From NCBI GenBank assembly GCA_015068665.1, contig SVKB01000010.1, forward strand, positions 1 to 64,000: 64,000 nt of DNA, written 5' to 3'. Source of the stretch: Oscillospiraceae bacterium. Its GTDB lineage: Bacteria; Bacillota; Clostridia; UMGS1840; HGM11507. Of the stretch, positions 42,701-51,272 are shown piece by piece. Position 1 is the stretch's first letter; every line of letters begins with the position of its first letter. Below the pieces are notes generated by a model that did no database searches, was not told where the DNA came from, and worked only from the letters and a program-made list of their open reading frames with translations. Position numbers and translations under genes: made by a program.

Positions 42701-43374
42701 TAACAAAAATATACTACTATGATGAATCCGGTGCTGAACAGTCTGCACTTGTTGACCTTGAAGAAGCCTTCTATTCAATAAAATATAAAGTAGAAGGTAA
42801 GCCTTTAAATGAAGGTATTGCTTCTCACAAATCATCAGTTGTTGAAGCCTTGGAGCCCGGTGATTTAATAAGAGTTACCGTTGAAGGCGGTTATGTAACA
42901 GCTTTAGAGAGAATGGTTAACCTTACTCTTTATAAAAATATGTGGGCTTGTAATCAGAGCTTAGAGCTTGCAACAGGAACTCCATACAGCGGAAGCACTG
43001 CTACAATCGGGGAAATAAGAACAAATGAATCTACTCCTTTATACGATGAGCTTTTAGGTATGGGTTATATTAAGCAGGCTAAAGGCTCCATCTTAAGACT
43101 TGCAGTTCCAAGAGATACCAAGATGTCCGACATTGATATGTTTGATATAACTAAAAATACTGAAATTTTCGTTGATACTTTATCAGTAAGCCCTCTTGTT
43201 ATCGATATTCAGGAAGACGGTGAGATAAAGGTTAAAGTGGGCACCTTCAACGATGCTGTAACCTTAACTGAAGCCGGTAATGATGTTGATAAGGCAAGCC
43301 TTGTAGTTTACGGTGCTCAGAACGGAAAAACAGTATCCGTTTATATCATCAACGGTCTTGACAATATTTTATAA
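39769..43374 (+). CDS. Exported CBM-SLH surface protein, copy 2
   Basis: This 1201-residue paralog of the protein at 28647 has the same order. A signal peptide (about 1-24) is followed by a CBM4/9-like domain (about 26-168, AYSFESEDEGWSFYNKADSSF), a Ser/Gly/Pro linker (about 170-198), SLH repeats (about 200-365, FDDVSSTHPYYPYIKACKDLRIINGDYNNNFNPDNQVTVIEA) and a long beta-rich C-terminal part. Both share AYIVKAVERT, FSYDIQGYDID and KIYYYDE/YYYQD-type segments throughout. The start at 39769 follows TGGAGGA; the open frame upstream is not used. It is coupled to the second giant gene by 12 bases. Confidence 0.85.
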   Translation: MSKRILSLLLCAVMLLSLSAFTVSADSKVLQAYSFESEDEGWSFYNKADSSFNSLTKEKATDGTQALYVNDTSDEKTGGFQSPLIPATQGVQYSASIDCNMVKAGCVFILRIYGADKKKLLDKQVKPTKTGEWENLVASNTAPEGAAFVNIIVATFSKGGGTAYFDNAKLVEGTLTATTPSGSGSSGTAQTPSTPSAPSGSVNAGDSEYKTEIEFLGKIGILDSTFKAGSALTKAELARLTAKVMHPDVDFSATLVSGYAFDDVSSTHPYYPYIKACKDLRIINGDYNNNFNPDNQVTVIEAVTVLINALGYTPYAEAFGGYPTGYYTVATQSGISKGVNFSFNDKVTGEIAAKLIYNALFADLVELQSIKDGSVQVEIKNDKNLLSERLGIYQYDAIVTDNGLSSLDGVSMGDTDKAVIRLTKNGNTVTAFVNGTDIASYLGYRVKAFVRNNFEKGIYEYIYVAPYKQSSNEILNAKYIVNVTDNYIEYDEDETTSNMDKFTFEAYPTVTVNGVVVNDKPVKEVIPADGFVTLIDNAGDSKFDLISVTSFNIRNGMYNQPARNIIADNIVTEEDEESVSCLFNPADLLDLNEEEYSYSFIMNDSVKSVSDLKAKDVISVGEAPYKVNGKTHYVLVVERNVKAGALNSKSGNIIGMSDGKEYELSTSILNIKSGYINYLSMGKNVTLYLDKTGKVAYTESEGGAAKNYAYIVKAVERTIGGENTVLVKLFTKDGKMEELPLSSKCKIDGTYYETYASQLRAINKHYMDVDFLLAKLDESRSYGRPAIVDIKDGLITRIDTDYPNDNLNSGSLSEFYQTQTLIPYSHEDAESVDTLNAGFRNPRLTTVMGSNKKVDGKFFVTGNSFVIAVPEIDTYAMSTDLRNKFAVSGTTSVPNMDYVGFFELEGDEYYKILKGADVKSDKFSYDIQGYDIDPDTGVAGLVVLRGRNNIKPNYTYGSLYSVYSKKNTVYDAQKEKNVTKIYYYDESGAEQSALVDLEEAFYSIKYKVEGKPLNEGIASHKSSVVEALEPGDLIRVTVEGGYVTALERMVNLTLYKNMWACNQSLELATGTPYSGSTATIGEIRTNESTPLYDELLGMGYIKQAKGSILRLAVPRDTKMSDIDMFDITKNTEIFVDTLSVSPLVIDIQEDGEIKVKVGTFNDAVTLTEAGNDVDKASLVVYGAQNGKTVSVYIINGLDNIL

Positions 43375-43968
43375 GGAGGAATAAAAATGAAAAGAATATT
43401 AAGTCTTTTAATTTGTGCAATGCTTATTATATCCTCCGTAGGTGTAGTTGGCTTTGCCGATAATAACCATTGGTCTTATGACTATATTAAGGGCATGATT
43501 GCAGACGGCGTTATCTCAGGCGACCAGAACGGCAACCTTAACCTTGACAATACAATTACAAGAGCAGAATATGCTAAAACAATTAACAAATATTTCGGAT
43601 ACACCGTTAAAGCCGATTCAGGCTTTGGCGATGTAACCTCTGATAAATGGTACTATAACGATATGCTTATTGCGAAGGGCACCGGCTATATGATAGGCGA
43701 TGCTTCCGGCAATGCAAATCCGGATGCCAAAATCACAAGAGCAGAAGCCTTTGTTATAATTGCAAGACTTCTTGGCCTTTCCGATGTATCCGATGTATCC
43801 TTTACCGATGAAGCTGAAATTCCTTCCTGGGCAAAGGGCAAAATCGGAGCACTTGTAAAGGCAGGTATAATCTCAGGTTATACCGACGGCTCCATTAAGG
43901 CAAACGGCAATATTACAAGAGCTGAGGCTTTTGTTATCATTTCTAAAAACGAAAGATATGAAATGCCG
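43372..43968 (+). repeat. Long direct repeat, member 2
   Basis: It is nearly identical to 32271-32868. It covers the ribosome binding site, signal peptide and all three SLH domains of the second giant gene. At protein level only one residue differs near the end (NERY here, NERH there). Confidence 0.92.
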
Positions 43969-46900
43969 TCCGACAGTAAAACCGAAGGACTGGGTAATAC
44001 CAGCAGTATGGTAAATAACGGCGGAACTACAGCAGGTGGCGGTGGTGCCTCCGGCGGTGGTGCAGGCGGCGGTGCCGTTGCTCCTACTGCAACAGTAGCA
44101 ATCAAAAATATAGATAATGACAGCTATGATATAGTTATTCAGGCAAAAAATGCAGCTTCCTTTACCGTTAAGCTTGAAATCGGTTCTTATGTAAAGGAAA
44201 CAAACCTTCCTTTAACCTATTCAAACGGCGTATATAACGGTAATATCAAAGCTGTAATAGATACTGCAATTTCCGACAATGCGGATAATTACGGAAAAAA
44301 GGCAAAAATATCTGTTAAAGCTAACGGAAATGTGGGCGTAATGTCCTCAGGATGGGTTGCATATTCATCTGAAATTCTTGTAGATAAGGGTATTCCTGCT
44401 GTTGAAAACATTGCTCTTTCAGTAGGTGAAAATGAAAAATACACCTTAACATTTAGCGAAGTAACAGGTGCTTTGGAATATAAGGCAACAGTTTACGCCG
44501 ATAAGGAATTAACTGATGCCAAGGGTACCTTTACAGCATCAACTAACGAGATTTCTGTTGACCTTTCCGATGATTCTGTATACGAAAACGGCAAAACCTA
44601 CTATATTGCAGTAGCTGCAAAGGTAGGGGAAGACTATGGTGTTAAATATTCCACCACTCCATCCGTAATTATCGGAATCGGCGGTGGTGAGGGTACTGAT
44701 ACCGCACCTTATCTTATCTATACAAAAGAACAGCTTATGAATATCAGTAAAGCTCCCGATAAAGTCTATAAGCTGATGGCGGATATCACAAGTGATACTC
44801 CGGTAACCGAGCCTGTTACCAAAGAAAATGTTGGGTTTACAGGTAAGCTTGACGGTAACGGTTATTCGATTTATATGGATATTACATATAGCGTTACCCC
44901 GGGGGCAGCTGTTGGTACAGGTCTTTTCTGTAATGCTAACGGTGCAAATTTTGAAAATCTTACTCTTGACGGTAAAATAACAGGCCGTTCACAGCTTGGT
45001 GCACTTTGCGGTTACGCTGCCGGTGCAACTAACTTTAAAAACATCACGAACAGAGCAGATATAGTATCAAACGGGTCCGGCACAAGCTACTATGTAGGCG
45101 GTATTGTTGGTTACCATAACGGTACCGGCGAAATCTCAGGATGTATTAACTACGGTGATATCTCATCCTCCAACTGTCAGATAGGCGGTATAGTCGGAAG
45201 AAACGCTGCAAGCGTGCTTATTTCAAGATGCGGTAATATCGGTAACCTTTCCAATACAGGTCTGGTAGGCGGTATTGTTTCCCAGGGCTACGGTTCTGCT
45301 ACTATGTGTTATAACGTTGGTGATATCAAAGGTGCATACCCTGCAGGTATAGTTTCACGTCCTTATTCCAATCCCTTTAAGGTATCCTACTGCTTTAATG
45401 CAGGAAAAATAGAAGAAACATCAACTATTGCCCCTGCTGGTATTGCTATGAGCTATGATTCTTCTACAAGCTATAAGGCGCAGATGACTTACTGTTATAA
45501 CCTTTGCGAAGGTATTTCAATAACCTCAAGATATACAAATAACACCGCATCCGACTGTTATACAGTAAGCCGGGCTGAAAATATGGCAGGTGTTACAAAG
45601 CTTACATACGAAGAGCTTGCAAGCCTTGATTTAGGTTCAAGATTTGCTCTTTATTCCGAGAATCTTTCAAATGCCAACTACAATAAGGACTATTACTATC
45701 CTCAGCTTTCAGCAAATCTTATCCCCATTGATGTTCCTTTTGAGGATACGAAAATGGGTATGACGGTTTCTTCAGTTGCATTTGAAGACAGTACAAAAAC
45801 TTTAACAGTAATTTTAGAAAAATTCCCGTCAGTAGGAAAAACCAGAGCATTATGCTTTGAACTTATTCCTTTGGTTGAGTCCTCAGATGCTTCTACAAAA
45901 ATTACCGTTTTGGTTAATGATGATACTGTATTAACTTACTCTGCAGTGGTTAATGTACCGGCCAGCGGATGTAAAGCGGTTAAGGTTCACGCTGCAAATG
46001 CCTCTCAGGAAATAATTGCAACAGCTGAAAAACCGATTTCTATCGGTATCTTCTCAGGTTCCGGTACCGAAGCAGACCCGTATATCATCGATTCCGGTGA
46101 AAGATTTGAAGCAATCTTTGGTATTGACGGAGTTGATACAGCTAAATCTCATAATCAGGAAGATGTGTACTTCTTGCAGACAAATGATATTGTTATCCCC
46201 GATGGTTTTGAGCCAAACTATACCGATACATTTAAAGGTAATTATATCTGTGGTTCAATTTCAGGTGGAGTTATAACAAAATCAAATAAAACTATTGATG
46301 TAAACATAGACTCATCAAACGAAAAAACAGCTTTGTTCCCAAATGCAACAGGTTCTTATATTTCAGGAATTACTGTAAATGGTTCAATAACAGGTGGTAA
46401 AAATACAGCTGCAATTATTGGTAGTACGGTTACTGTAACCGGTAATCCACAGGACGGAACTATTATTGAAAATTGTGTGAATAATGCTAAGATTAATGGA
46501 GCAAGCCATTCAGGTGGTTTTGTCGGTACATCAGCTTGTACAACCTTCAGAAACTGTATAAATAACGGCGAAGTTACCACAACAGCTCAGTATGCAGGTG
46601 GTATTGTAGGTTGGGGAAACTCTGCTACATATATTGAAGGTTGTGTAAATAACGGTAATATTACCGGTAACTCAAATTATGTTGGTGGTATTGTAGGTGT
46701 TACCTATAATGCAAAAATTGTAAAATCTTATAATACCGGTGATATAAGTGGTGCAGGATATGTTGGTGGTATCGCAGGTCAGTTAACAACACCTTCTGCT
46801 TCTTTGACTAACGTTTCTTATAACGGTGTTTCAGAATGTTGGAATTCAGGCTCTGTAAGTTCAGATGGTTCGGCAGGCGGACTTATTGCTGATATCAACC

Positions 46901-49900
46901 TGAACTATTCAAATTCAAAACTTTTAGTAGATAACTGCTTTAATGTTGGTGCGATTACTTCTGCAAATGGTAGTATCGGCAACTTGATTTATAAGGTTTC
47001 AGCGACCAAAAAGAATGTGACAATTTCAGGTCATACACTTACAATCCAAGGTTGCTATGATCCTTATGCTATATCCGATCCTGTCAAAGTGATTGATTCG
47101 ACAATTGAAAATCAGCTGGTAGTTTCAGGTGTATATACTTTGGGTGGTACTGCAGCTGTATATCCGTCAGGTGCTAAAGAATTAACAAAAGAAAAAATTA
47201 TTGCTTTACCTGGTGAGGATGCAAACTTCTCAGCTGATATCTGGACAGTAAAAGACGGATACGTTTTACCTCAGCTAAAAAACAATCCTTATACCGGCGC
47301 TGATTATATTCAGCCGATTGAAATTAAATATGGCTATAATCCTGCAGATGAAAGTTATAAATTAAACTGGGCTGCTTCACAGGATGCAGAAAACTATGAT
47401 GTATACGTTAATGGTGAAAAAGTTACTGCTACTCCTATTACCGACACAACATATGATATAACATCAAACGTTGTTGATAACAGTGAAATAGTTTATGTAA
47501 CTATCAATAAAGCAGGCAAATCCTATCCGTCAAATAAAATAGGTATATATTATGGAGACGGTGAGGGTACAGAATTAAATCCTTGGAAAATTTACAATAT
47601 AAATCAGCTTAATAATGTAAGATTAAATTTAGATGCACACTTTGTTCAGGTAAATGATATTACTGAGGCATTAACCGAGCCAATCGGTACAGCGGCTAAA
47701 CCGTTTACCGGATCATATAAGAGTGCAGACACTGAAAATAAGGCAGTAACTCTTGATATTACCGGAGGAGCAGAAAATGGCTGCGTAGCTATGTTTGGTG
47801 TGATAAAGGGCGCTCATATTGCAAATATCACAACATACGGTTCCGTTGAATCAGGCACTAAAGCCGAAACAGCAGAGGGCAAGAATGTTAACTGTGTAGC
47901 AGGTATTGTTGCTCATAGTGCTGCAAGTGATCCTGCAGGTTCAGTTACAGGCTGTATAAACTATGCTGAAATTTCAAGAACAGCCGGTACAGATGCTTCA
48001 TTTACCGGAATTGGCGGTATTGCAGGCTATAATGTTTCATTATCTATTGATAACTGTATAAATTACGGTACAGTAAGCGATTTTTATGAAGCGAACTGTG
48101 CAGGTATCGTAGGATATGCTGCAACTAAAATAACAGGCTGTAAGAACTACGGTACTGTTTCAACTAATCAGACAAGTACCGGCGGTATCGGTGGTGCTTG
48201 CTATGCTGAAATTGAAAACTGTGCAAACTTAGCTGCAGTGTCAAGTACATCGACAGGTACTCATCCGGGTGTTGGTGGTATTGCAGGTACTATGGGGGCA
48301 GGCTGTAAGATATATACTTCGTATAATGCCGGCGCTGTAACAGGTAAAAACAGAGTTGGCGGTATTGCAGGACGAGTAATGGAAGGTGACAAGAAAACAA
48401 CTCACGCATATATTGAAAACTGTTTTAATACAGGTTTAGTTTCAGGTACAGGTGCCGATGTTGCCTCAATTGTGTCATACTTCTACAGAGGCGGAGCTCT
48501 TACCATTAAAAACACTTTTGATACAGCAAATCCATCTTTACCTATGATTGCTAATATAGCATCAATAACAACGGGTGCAACCGTACCTACAGTTGAAAAT
48601 TCCTATGTGCTTTCAGCAACAAGCGGAGCATCGGTTACAAATGGCGGTATAACAAAATCTTCATCAGATCTTATGAATCTGTTAAATGATGATACAACTT
48701 ACTTATCATCAGTATGGTGTATAAAACCAAGTTTTGAATATCCTCAGTTAGTGGCAGTTCCTTATGAAGAACAGATGTCAGTAAAAAGCTTTGGATATGA
48801 CGGAGCTTCAGAAAAATACATTCTTAAAATGAATACTGTTGATTCAATTACTGTTAAAAAATATGAAATAACCTTTGTGGCAAAATCCGGGGATGAAAAT
48901 GATGATACCACAATTGAATTTAACGAAAACAGTGATCACACCTTTATAATTAATCCATTGACAGATATGCCTGCATCAGGAGTAAAGGATATGATTATTA
49001 AGGTTTATGATAATACTGATGCACTTGCAGCAACATTTGTAAGAACGCTTAACTTAGATTATCTTGTAGGTGACGGTTCGGCTCAGAATCCATATTGGGT
49101 AATGAGTCTTGAACACTTTGAAAGTATCGAAAATAACCTTTCTGCAAACTTCATACAAAAAGCAGACATTACCGGTGTAACAACTCCTATAAGCGCATTT
49201 ACAGGAGTATATGACGGTAACGGCTTCTCTGTAACCATGAATCTTTCAACTACCAACCTTGCAGCGCAAAAAGGTTTTGGTCTGTTTGCAGAAACAACTG
49301 GTTGTACAATTAAGAATCTTACTGTAAAGGGTTCTTTAATCTCAACCTCTTCTGAAAAGAATCAGAGAATAGGTGCAATTGTAGGTCTTTCAAACGGTAC
49401 AGTTATAATAGATAATTGTGTAAACTATGCTACAGTTTCCGCACCAAACAGCGGTGCTTCTACAGAAGTAGGAGGAATCCTTGGCAGATGTTATAAAACA
49501 GGTGTAAGCATAACAAACTGTAAAAACTACGGTACAATTTCCAATAACCTGGGTTATGCATCAGGTATTGCAGGTATGGTAGGTAGCAACGGAAGCGGTA
49601 CAGTAGTAAAATGCTCAAATTACGGTAAAGTTTCAGGTGGCTTTGCGTCAGGTGTTGCCGGTCTTACATACTGCAGTGTTAAAGAGTGCAGTAACTTCGG
49701 TGATCTTACCGGTTCGACTGCTGACAGCCGAGTTACAGGTATTGTAAACGGTATTGGCGATGCTATTACAGTTGAAGCTTGCTTTAATACAGGAAGTATT
49801 TCAGGCGGAACTAAATTGTTTGCAATTGTAACAAGTACAAGTACCAATTTAACTCGTACGGTTACAGTAAAAGATTGTTATGCATTAAACAGCAATGTTT

Positions 49901-50169
49901 CCCTTGCCGGTAAATCAGCTAATAATGTAGCAGAAATAACAGTAAGTAACTCTTATGCTGTTAATACAAATGATGAGTTCAAAGGAAACGGTGTAACTAT
50001 TGTTACATTTGATGCTTTAAAAACAACCAATATTTCAAGTGCATATACACTTCTTTCAGACAATTTATTAAATGATAAATATAATAAAGATTATGAATAT
50101 CCTCAGCTTAAAAACAATTTAGTCGAAAAAGACTATGTTGTTCCGGATTATACCGGATCTTCAAACTAA
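43387..50169 (+). CDS. Giant SLH-GLUG surface protein, copy 2
   Basis: This 2260-residue protein shares its first 190 or so residues (signal peptide and three SLH domains) almost exactly with the protein at 32287. A Gly-rich hinge follows (about 205-230). Four GLUG beta-solenoid modules then start at residues of about 431, 889, 1388 and 1893. By their opening and closing motifs these are types C, A, B and C, the same cyclic order as in copy 1 but one step out of phase. Typical repeats are CINYGDISSSNCQIGGIVGR and CVNNGNITGNSNYVGGIVG. It ends YPQLKNNLVEKDYVVPD like a C module. No enzyme motif is seen. Confidence 0.85.
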   Translation: MKRILSLLICAMLIISSVGVVGFADNNHWSYDYIKGMIADGVISGDQNGNLNLDNTITRAEYAKTINKYFGYTVKADSGFGDVTSDKWYYNDMLIAKGTGYMIGDASGNANPDAKITRAEAFVIIARLLGLSDVSDVSFTDEAEIPSWAKGKIGALVKAGIISGYTDGSIKANGNITRAEAFVIISKNERYEMPSDSKTEGLGNTSSMVNNGGTTAGGGGASGGGAGGGAVAPTATVAIKNIDNDSYDIVIQAKNAASFTVKLEIGSYVKETNLPLTYSNGVYNGNIKAVIDTAISDNADNYGKKAKISVKANGNVGVMSSGWVAYSSEILVDKGIPAVENIALSVGENEKYTLTFSEVTGALEYKATVYADKELTDAKGTFTASTNEISVDLSDDSVYENGKTYYIAVAAKVGEDYGVKYSTTPSVIIGIGGGEGTDTAPYLIYTKEQLMNISKAPDKVYKLMADITSDTPVTEPVTKENVGFTGKLDGNGYSIYMDITYSVTPGAAVGTGLFCNANGANFENLTLDGKITGRSQLGALCGYAAGATNFKNITNRADIVSNGSGTSYYVGGIVGYHNGTGEISGCINYGDISSSNCQIGGIVGRNAASVLISRCGNIGNLSNTGLVGGIVSQGYGSATMCYNVGDIKGAYPAGIVSRPYSNPFKVSYCFNAGKIEETSTIAPAGIAMSYDSSTSYKAQMTYCYNLCEGISITSRYTNNTASDCYTVSRAENMAGVTKLTYEELASLDLGSRFALYSENLSNANYNKDYYYPQLSANLIPIDVPFEDTKMGMTVSSVAFEDSTKTLTVILEKFPSVGKTRALCFELIPLVESSDASTKITVLVNDDTVLTYSAVVNVPASGCKAVKVHAANASQEIIATAEKPISIGIFSGSGTEADPYIIDSGERFEAIFGIDGVDTAKSHNQEDVYFLQTNDIVIPDGFEPNYTDTFKGNYICGSISGGVITKSNKTIDVNIDSSNEKTALFPNATGSYISGITVNGSITGGKNTAAIIGSTVTVTGNPQDGTIIENCVNNAKINGASHSGGFVGTSACTTFRNCINNGEVTTTAQYAGGIVGWGNSATYIEGCVNNGNITGNSNYVGGIVGVTYNAKIVKSYNTGDISGAGYVGGIAGQLTTPSASLTNVSYNGVSECWNSGSVSSDGSAGGLIADINLNYSNSKLLVDNCFNVGAITSANGSIGNLIYKVSATKKNVTISGHTLTIQGCYDPYAISDPVKVIDSTIENQLVVSGVYTLGGTAAVYPSGAKELTKEKIIALPGEDANFSADIWTVKDGYVLPQLKNNPYTGADYIQPIEIKYGYNPADESYKLNWAASQDAENYDVYVNGEKVTATPITDTTYDITSNVVDNSEIVYVTINKAGKSYPSNKIGIYYGDGEGTELNPWKIYNINQLNNVRLNLDAHFVQVNDITEALTEPIGTAAKPFTGSYKSADTENKAVTLDITGGAENGCVAMFGVIKGAHIANITTYGSVESGTKAETAEGKNVNCVAGIVAHSAASDPAGSVTGCINYAEISRTAGTDASFTGIGGIAGYNVSLSIDNCINYGTVSDFYEANCAGIVGYAATKITGCKNYGTVSTNQTSTGGIGGACYAEIENCANLAAVSSTSTGTHPGVGGIAGTMGAGCKIYTSYNAGAVTGKNRVGGIAGRVMEGDKKTTHAYIENCFNTGLVSGTGADVASIVSYFYRGGALTIKNTFDTANPSLPMIANIASITTGATVPTVENSYVLSATSGASVTNGGITKSSSDLMNLLNDDTTYLSSVWCIKPSFEYPQLVAVPYEEQMSVKSFGYDGASEKYILKMNTVDSITVKKYEITFVAKSGDENDDTTIEFNENSDHTFIINPLTDMPASGVKDMIIKVYDNTDALAATFVRTLNLDYLVGDGSAQNPYWVMSLEHFESIENNLSANFIQKADITGVTTPISAFTGVYDGNGFSVTMNLSTTNLAAQKGFGLFAETTGCTIKNLTVKGSLISTSSEKNQRIGAIVGLSNGTVIIDNCVNYATVSAPNSGASTEVGGILGRCYKTGVSITNCKNYGTISNNLGYASGIAGMVGSNGSGTVVKCSNYGKVSGGFASGVAGLTYCSVKECSNFGDLTGSTADSRVTGIVNGIGDAITVEACFNTGSISGGTKLFAIVTSTSTNLTRTVTVKDCYALNSNVSLAGKSANNVAEITVSNSYAVNTNDEFKGNGVTIVTFDALKTTNISSAYTLLSDNLLNDKYNKDYEYPQLKNNLVEKDYVVPDYTGSSN

Positions 50170-50177
50170 TATAAAAG

Positions 50178-50214
50178 CACCTCGCATCTTCAAAAAGATG
50201 CGAGGCGTTTTTTT
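50178..50214 (+). terminator. Terminator of the second surface operon
   Basis: CCTCGCATCTT caaa AAGATGCGAGG then G/C and TTTTTTT, about 10 bases after the stop codon. Confidence 0.9.
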
Positions 50215-50216
50215 AT

Positions 50217-50287
50217 TGTGAATTAACACAACAAGGTTCTCCGAAAAACTCGAACTTTTAGTTCGATAGTTTTTCGTGAGGTTCTTA
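50217..50287. repeat. Covarying hairpin repeat, copy 1
   Basis: TGAATTAACACAACAAGG, TTCTC, then CGAAAAACT / AGTTTTTCG around an inner TCGAACT/AGTTCGA hairpin, then TGAGGTTCTTAT. The same element at 54431-54500 has changed stem bases that keep pairing. Confidence 0.85.
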
Positions 50288-51163
50288 TATACGTTTTTGA
50301 TTTTGAGGCTTCTTTGCAATTTCTCTGTATTTATAAGGTGTAACATTGTTCTTTTCTTTGAATTTCGAAATAAAATGACTTGCACTTGAAAAGCCTGTTA
50401 TGAAAGCAATTTCGGTTACACTTTTATCCGAAGATACAAGATATTTTTCCGCTTGATTTATTTTTACATTCAAAAGATACTGATTAAAGGTCTGCCCCAT
50501 AGTTTTTTTAAAGGTACGGGAAAAATGATAATAGCTTAAATTGCAGGCTTCAGCAGTTGTTTTTTCATCAGCCGCATCAAAATGCTCGGTAATATAAATA
50601 AGTGCCTTTTTTATTTCAGGACCTATATGACTTGTGGAGGTATAAATATCCTCCTTTTTAAGATTCTTCAGAACACCTGCAAAAAGCTTGAGAATATTTG
50701 CTCTTATAATCAGCTCGTGAGCATATTCCTCGTTTTCCCAGGCCTCTATAATCTCCACGGAAAGCTTTTTGGCGTCAGCAATTTCCCCCTCCTTGAATAC
50801 GGTTTTCAGGGAGTTGTTTGAAACAAAGGGAGCTACATATTTATAATCAAGAAAAGCATTTTCATCGGCATATAGAATTTCAGGTGAAAACAGTACGCAT
50901 ACATATTCGGATTTCCTGTTTGCAAGCACATAGTGAGGCTCATTGGAATTAAGCACCGCAAAATCGCCGGTAACAAAGCTGTAACATTTTCCGTTTGACC
51001 ATATCTCACAGTCTGCATCAATGGCATAAAGAAGCTCAATGTAATCGTGATAATGGTAGTAATATTCAAGAGTTTTATCATTTTTTTCCTTTATTCTTCT
51101 GTCGCAAAACAGCCAGCTTTTAACACCGTCCACAACAAAAGGCAATTGCTTTTTTACATTCAT
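50285..51163 (-). CDS. AraC-family transcriptional regulator
   Basis: This 292-residue protein has an N-terminal cupin-type sensing domain (about 1-160: YYYHYHDYIELLYAIDADCEIWSNGKCY). A C-terminal pair of AraC helix-turn-helix motifs follows (about 195-290: TTAEACNLSYYHFSRTFKKTMGQTFNQYLLNVKINQAEKYL, SVTEIAFITGFSSASHFISKFKEKNNVTPYKYR). The ATG at 51163 follows GGAGA with 8-base spacing and is preferred to a TTG at 51199. It is divergent from the first propeller gene (110-base gap) and is the natural candidate to control it, probably in response to a sugar (inference). Confidence 0.9.
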   Translation of the reverse strand: MNVKKQLPFVVDGVKSWLFCDRRIKEKNDKTLEYYYHYHDYIELLYAIDADCEIWSNGKCYSFVTGDFAVLNSNEPHYVLANRKSEYVCVLFSPEILYADENAFLDYKYVAPFVSNNSLKTVFKEGEIADAKKLSVEIIEAWENEEYAHELIIRANILKLFAGVLKNLKKEDIYTSTSHIGPEIKKALIYITEHFDAADEKTTAEACNLSYYHFSRTFKKTMGQTFNQYLLNVKINQAEKYLVSSDKSVTEIAFITGFSSASHFISKFKEKNNVTPYKYREIAKKPQNQKRI

Positions 51164-51234
51164 TTTAATTTCTCCATAGCAAAAATATGATATTTTCAAA
51201 CAAGTATATTATATCATATAATTTTAAAATATGC

Positions 51235-51240
51235 TATAAT
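51235..51240 (+). promoter_or_regulatory. -10 element of the first propeller gene
   Basis: TATAAT, preceded by TG one base away (extended -10 type), lies 32 bases before the ATG. No good -35 was found, which fits activation by the divergent AraC protein. Confidence 0.45.
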
Positions 51241-51272
51241 TTTTTTAAAATAAAGTATAAAGGAGTGTCTTT

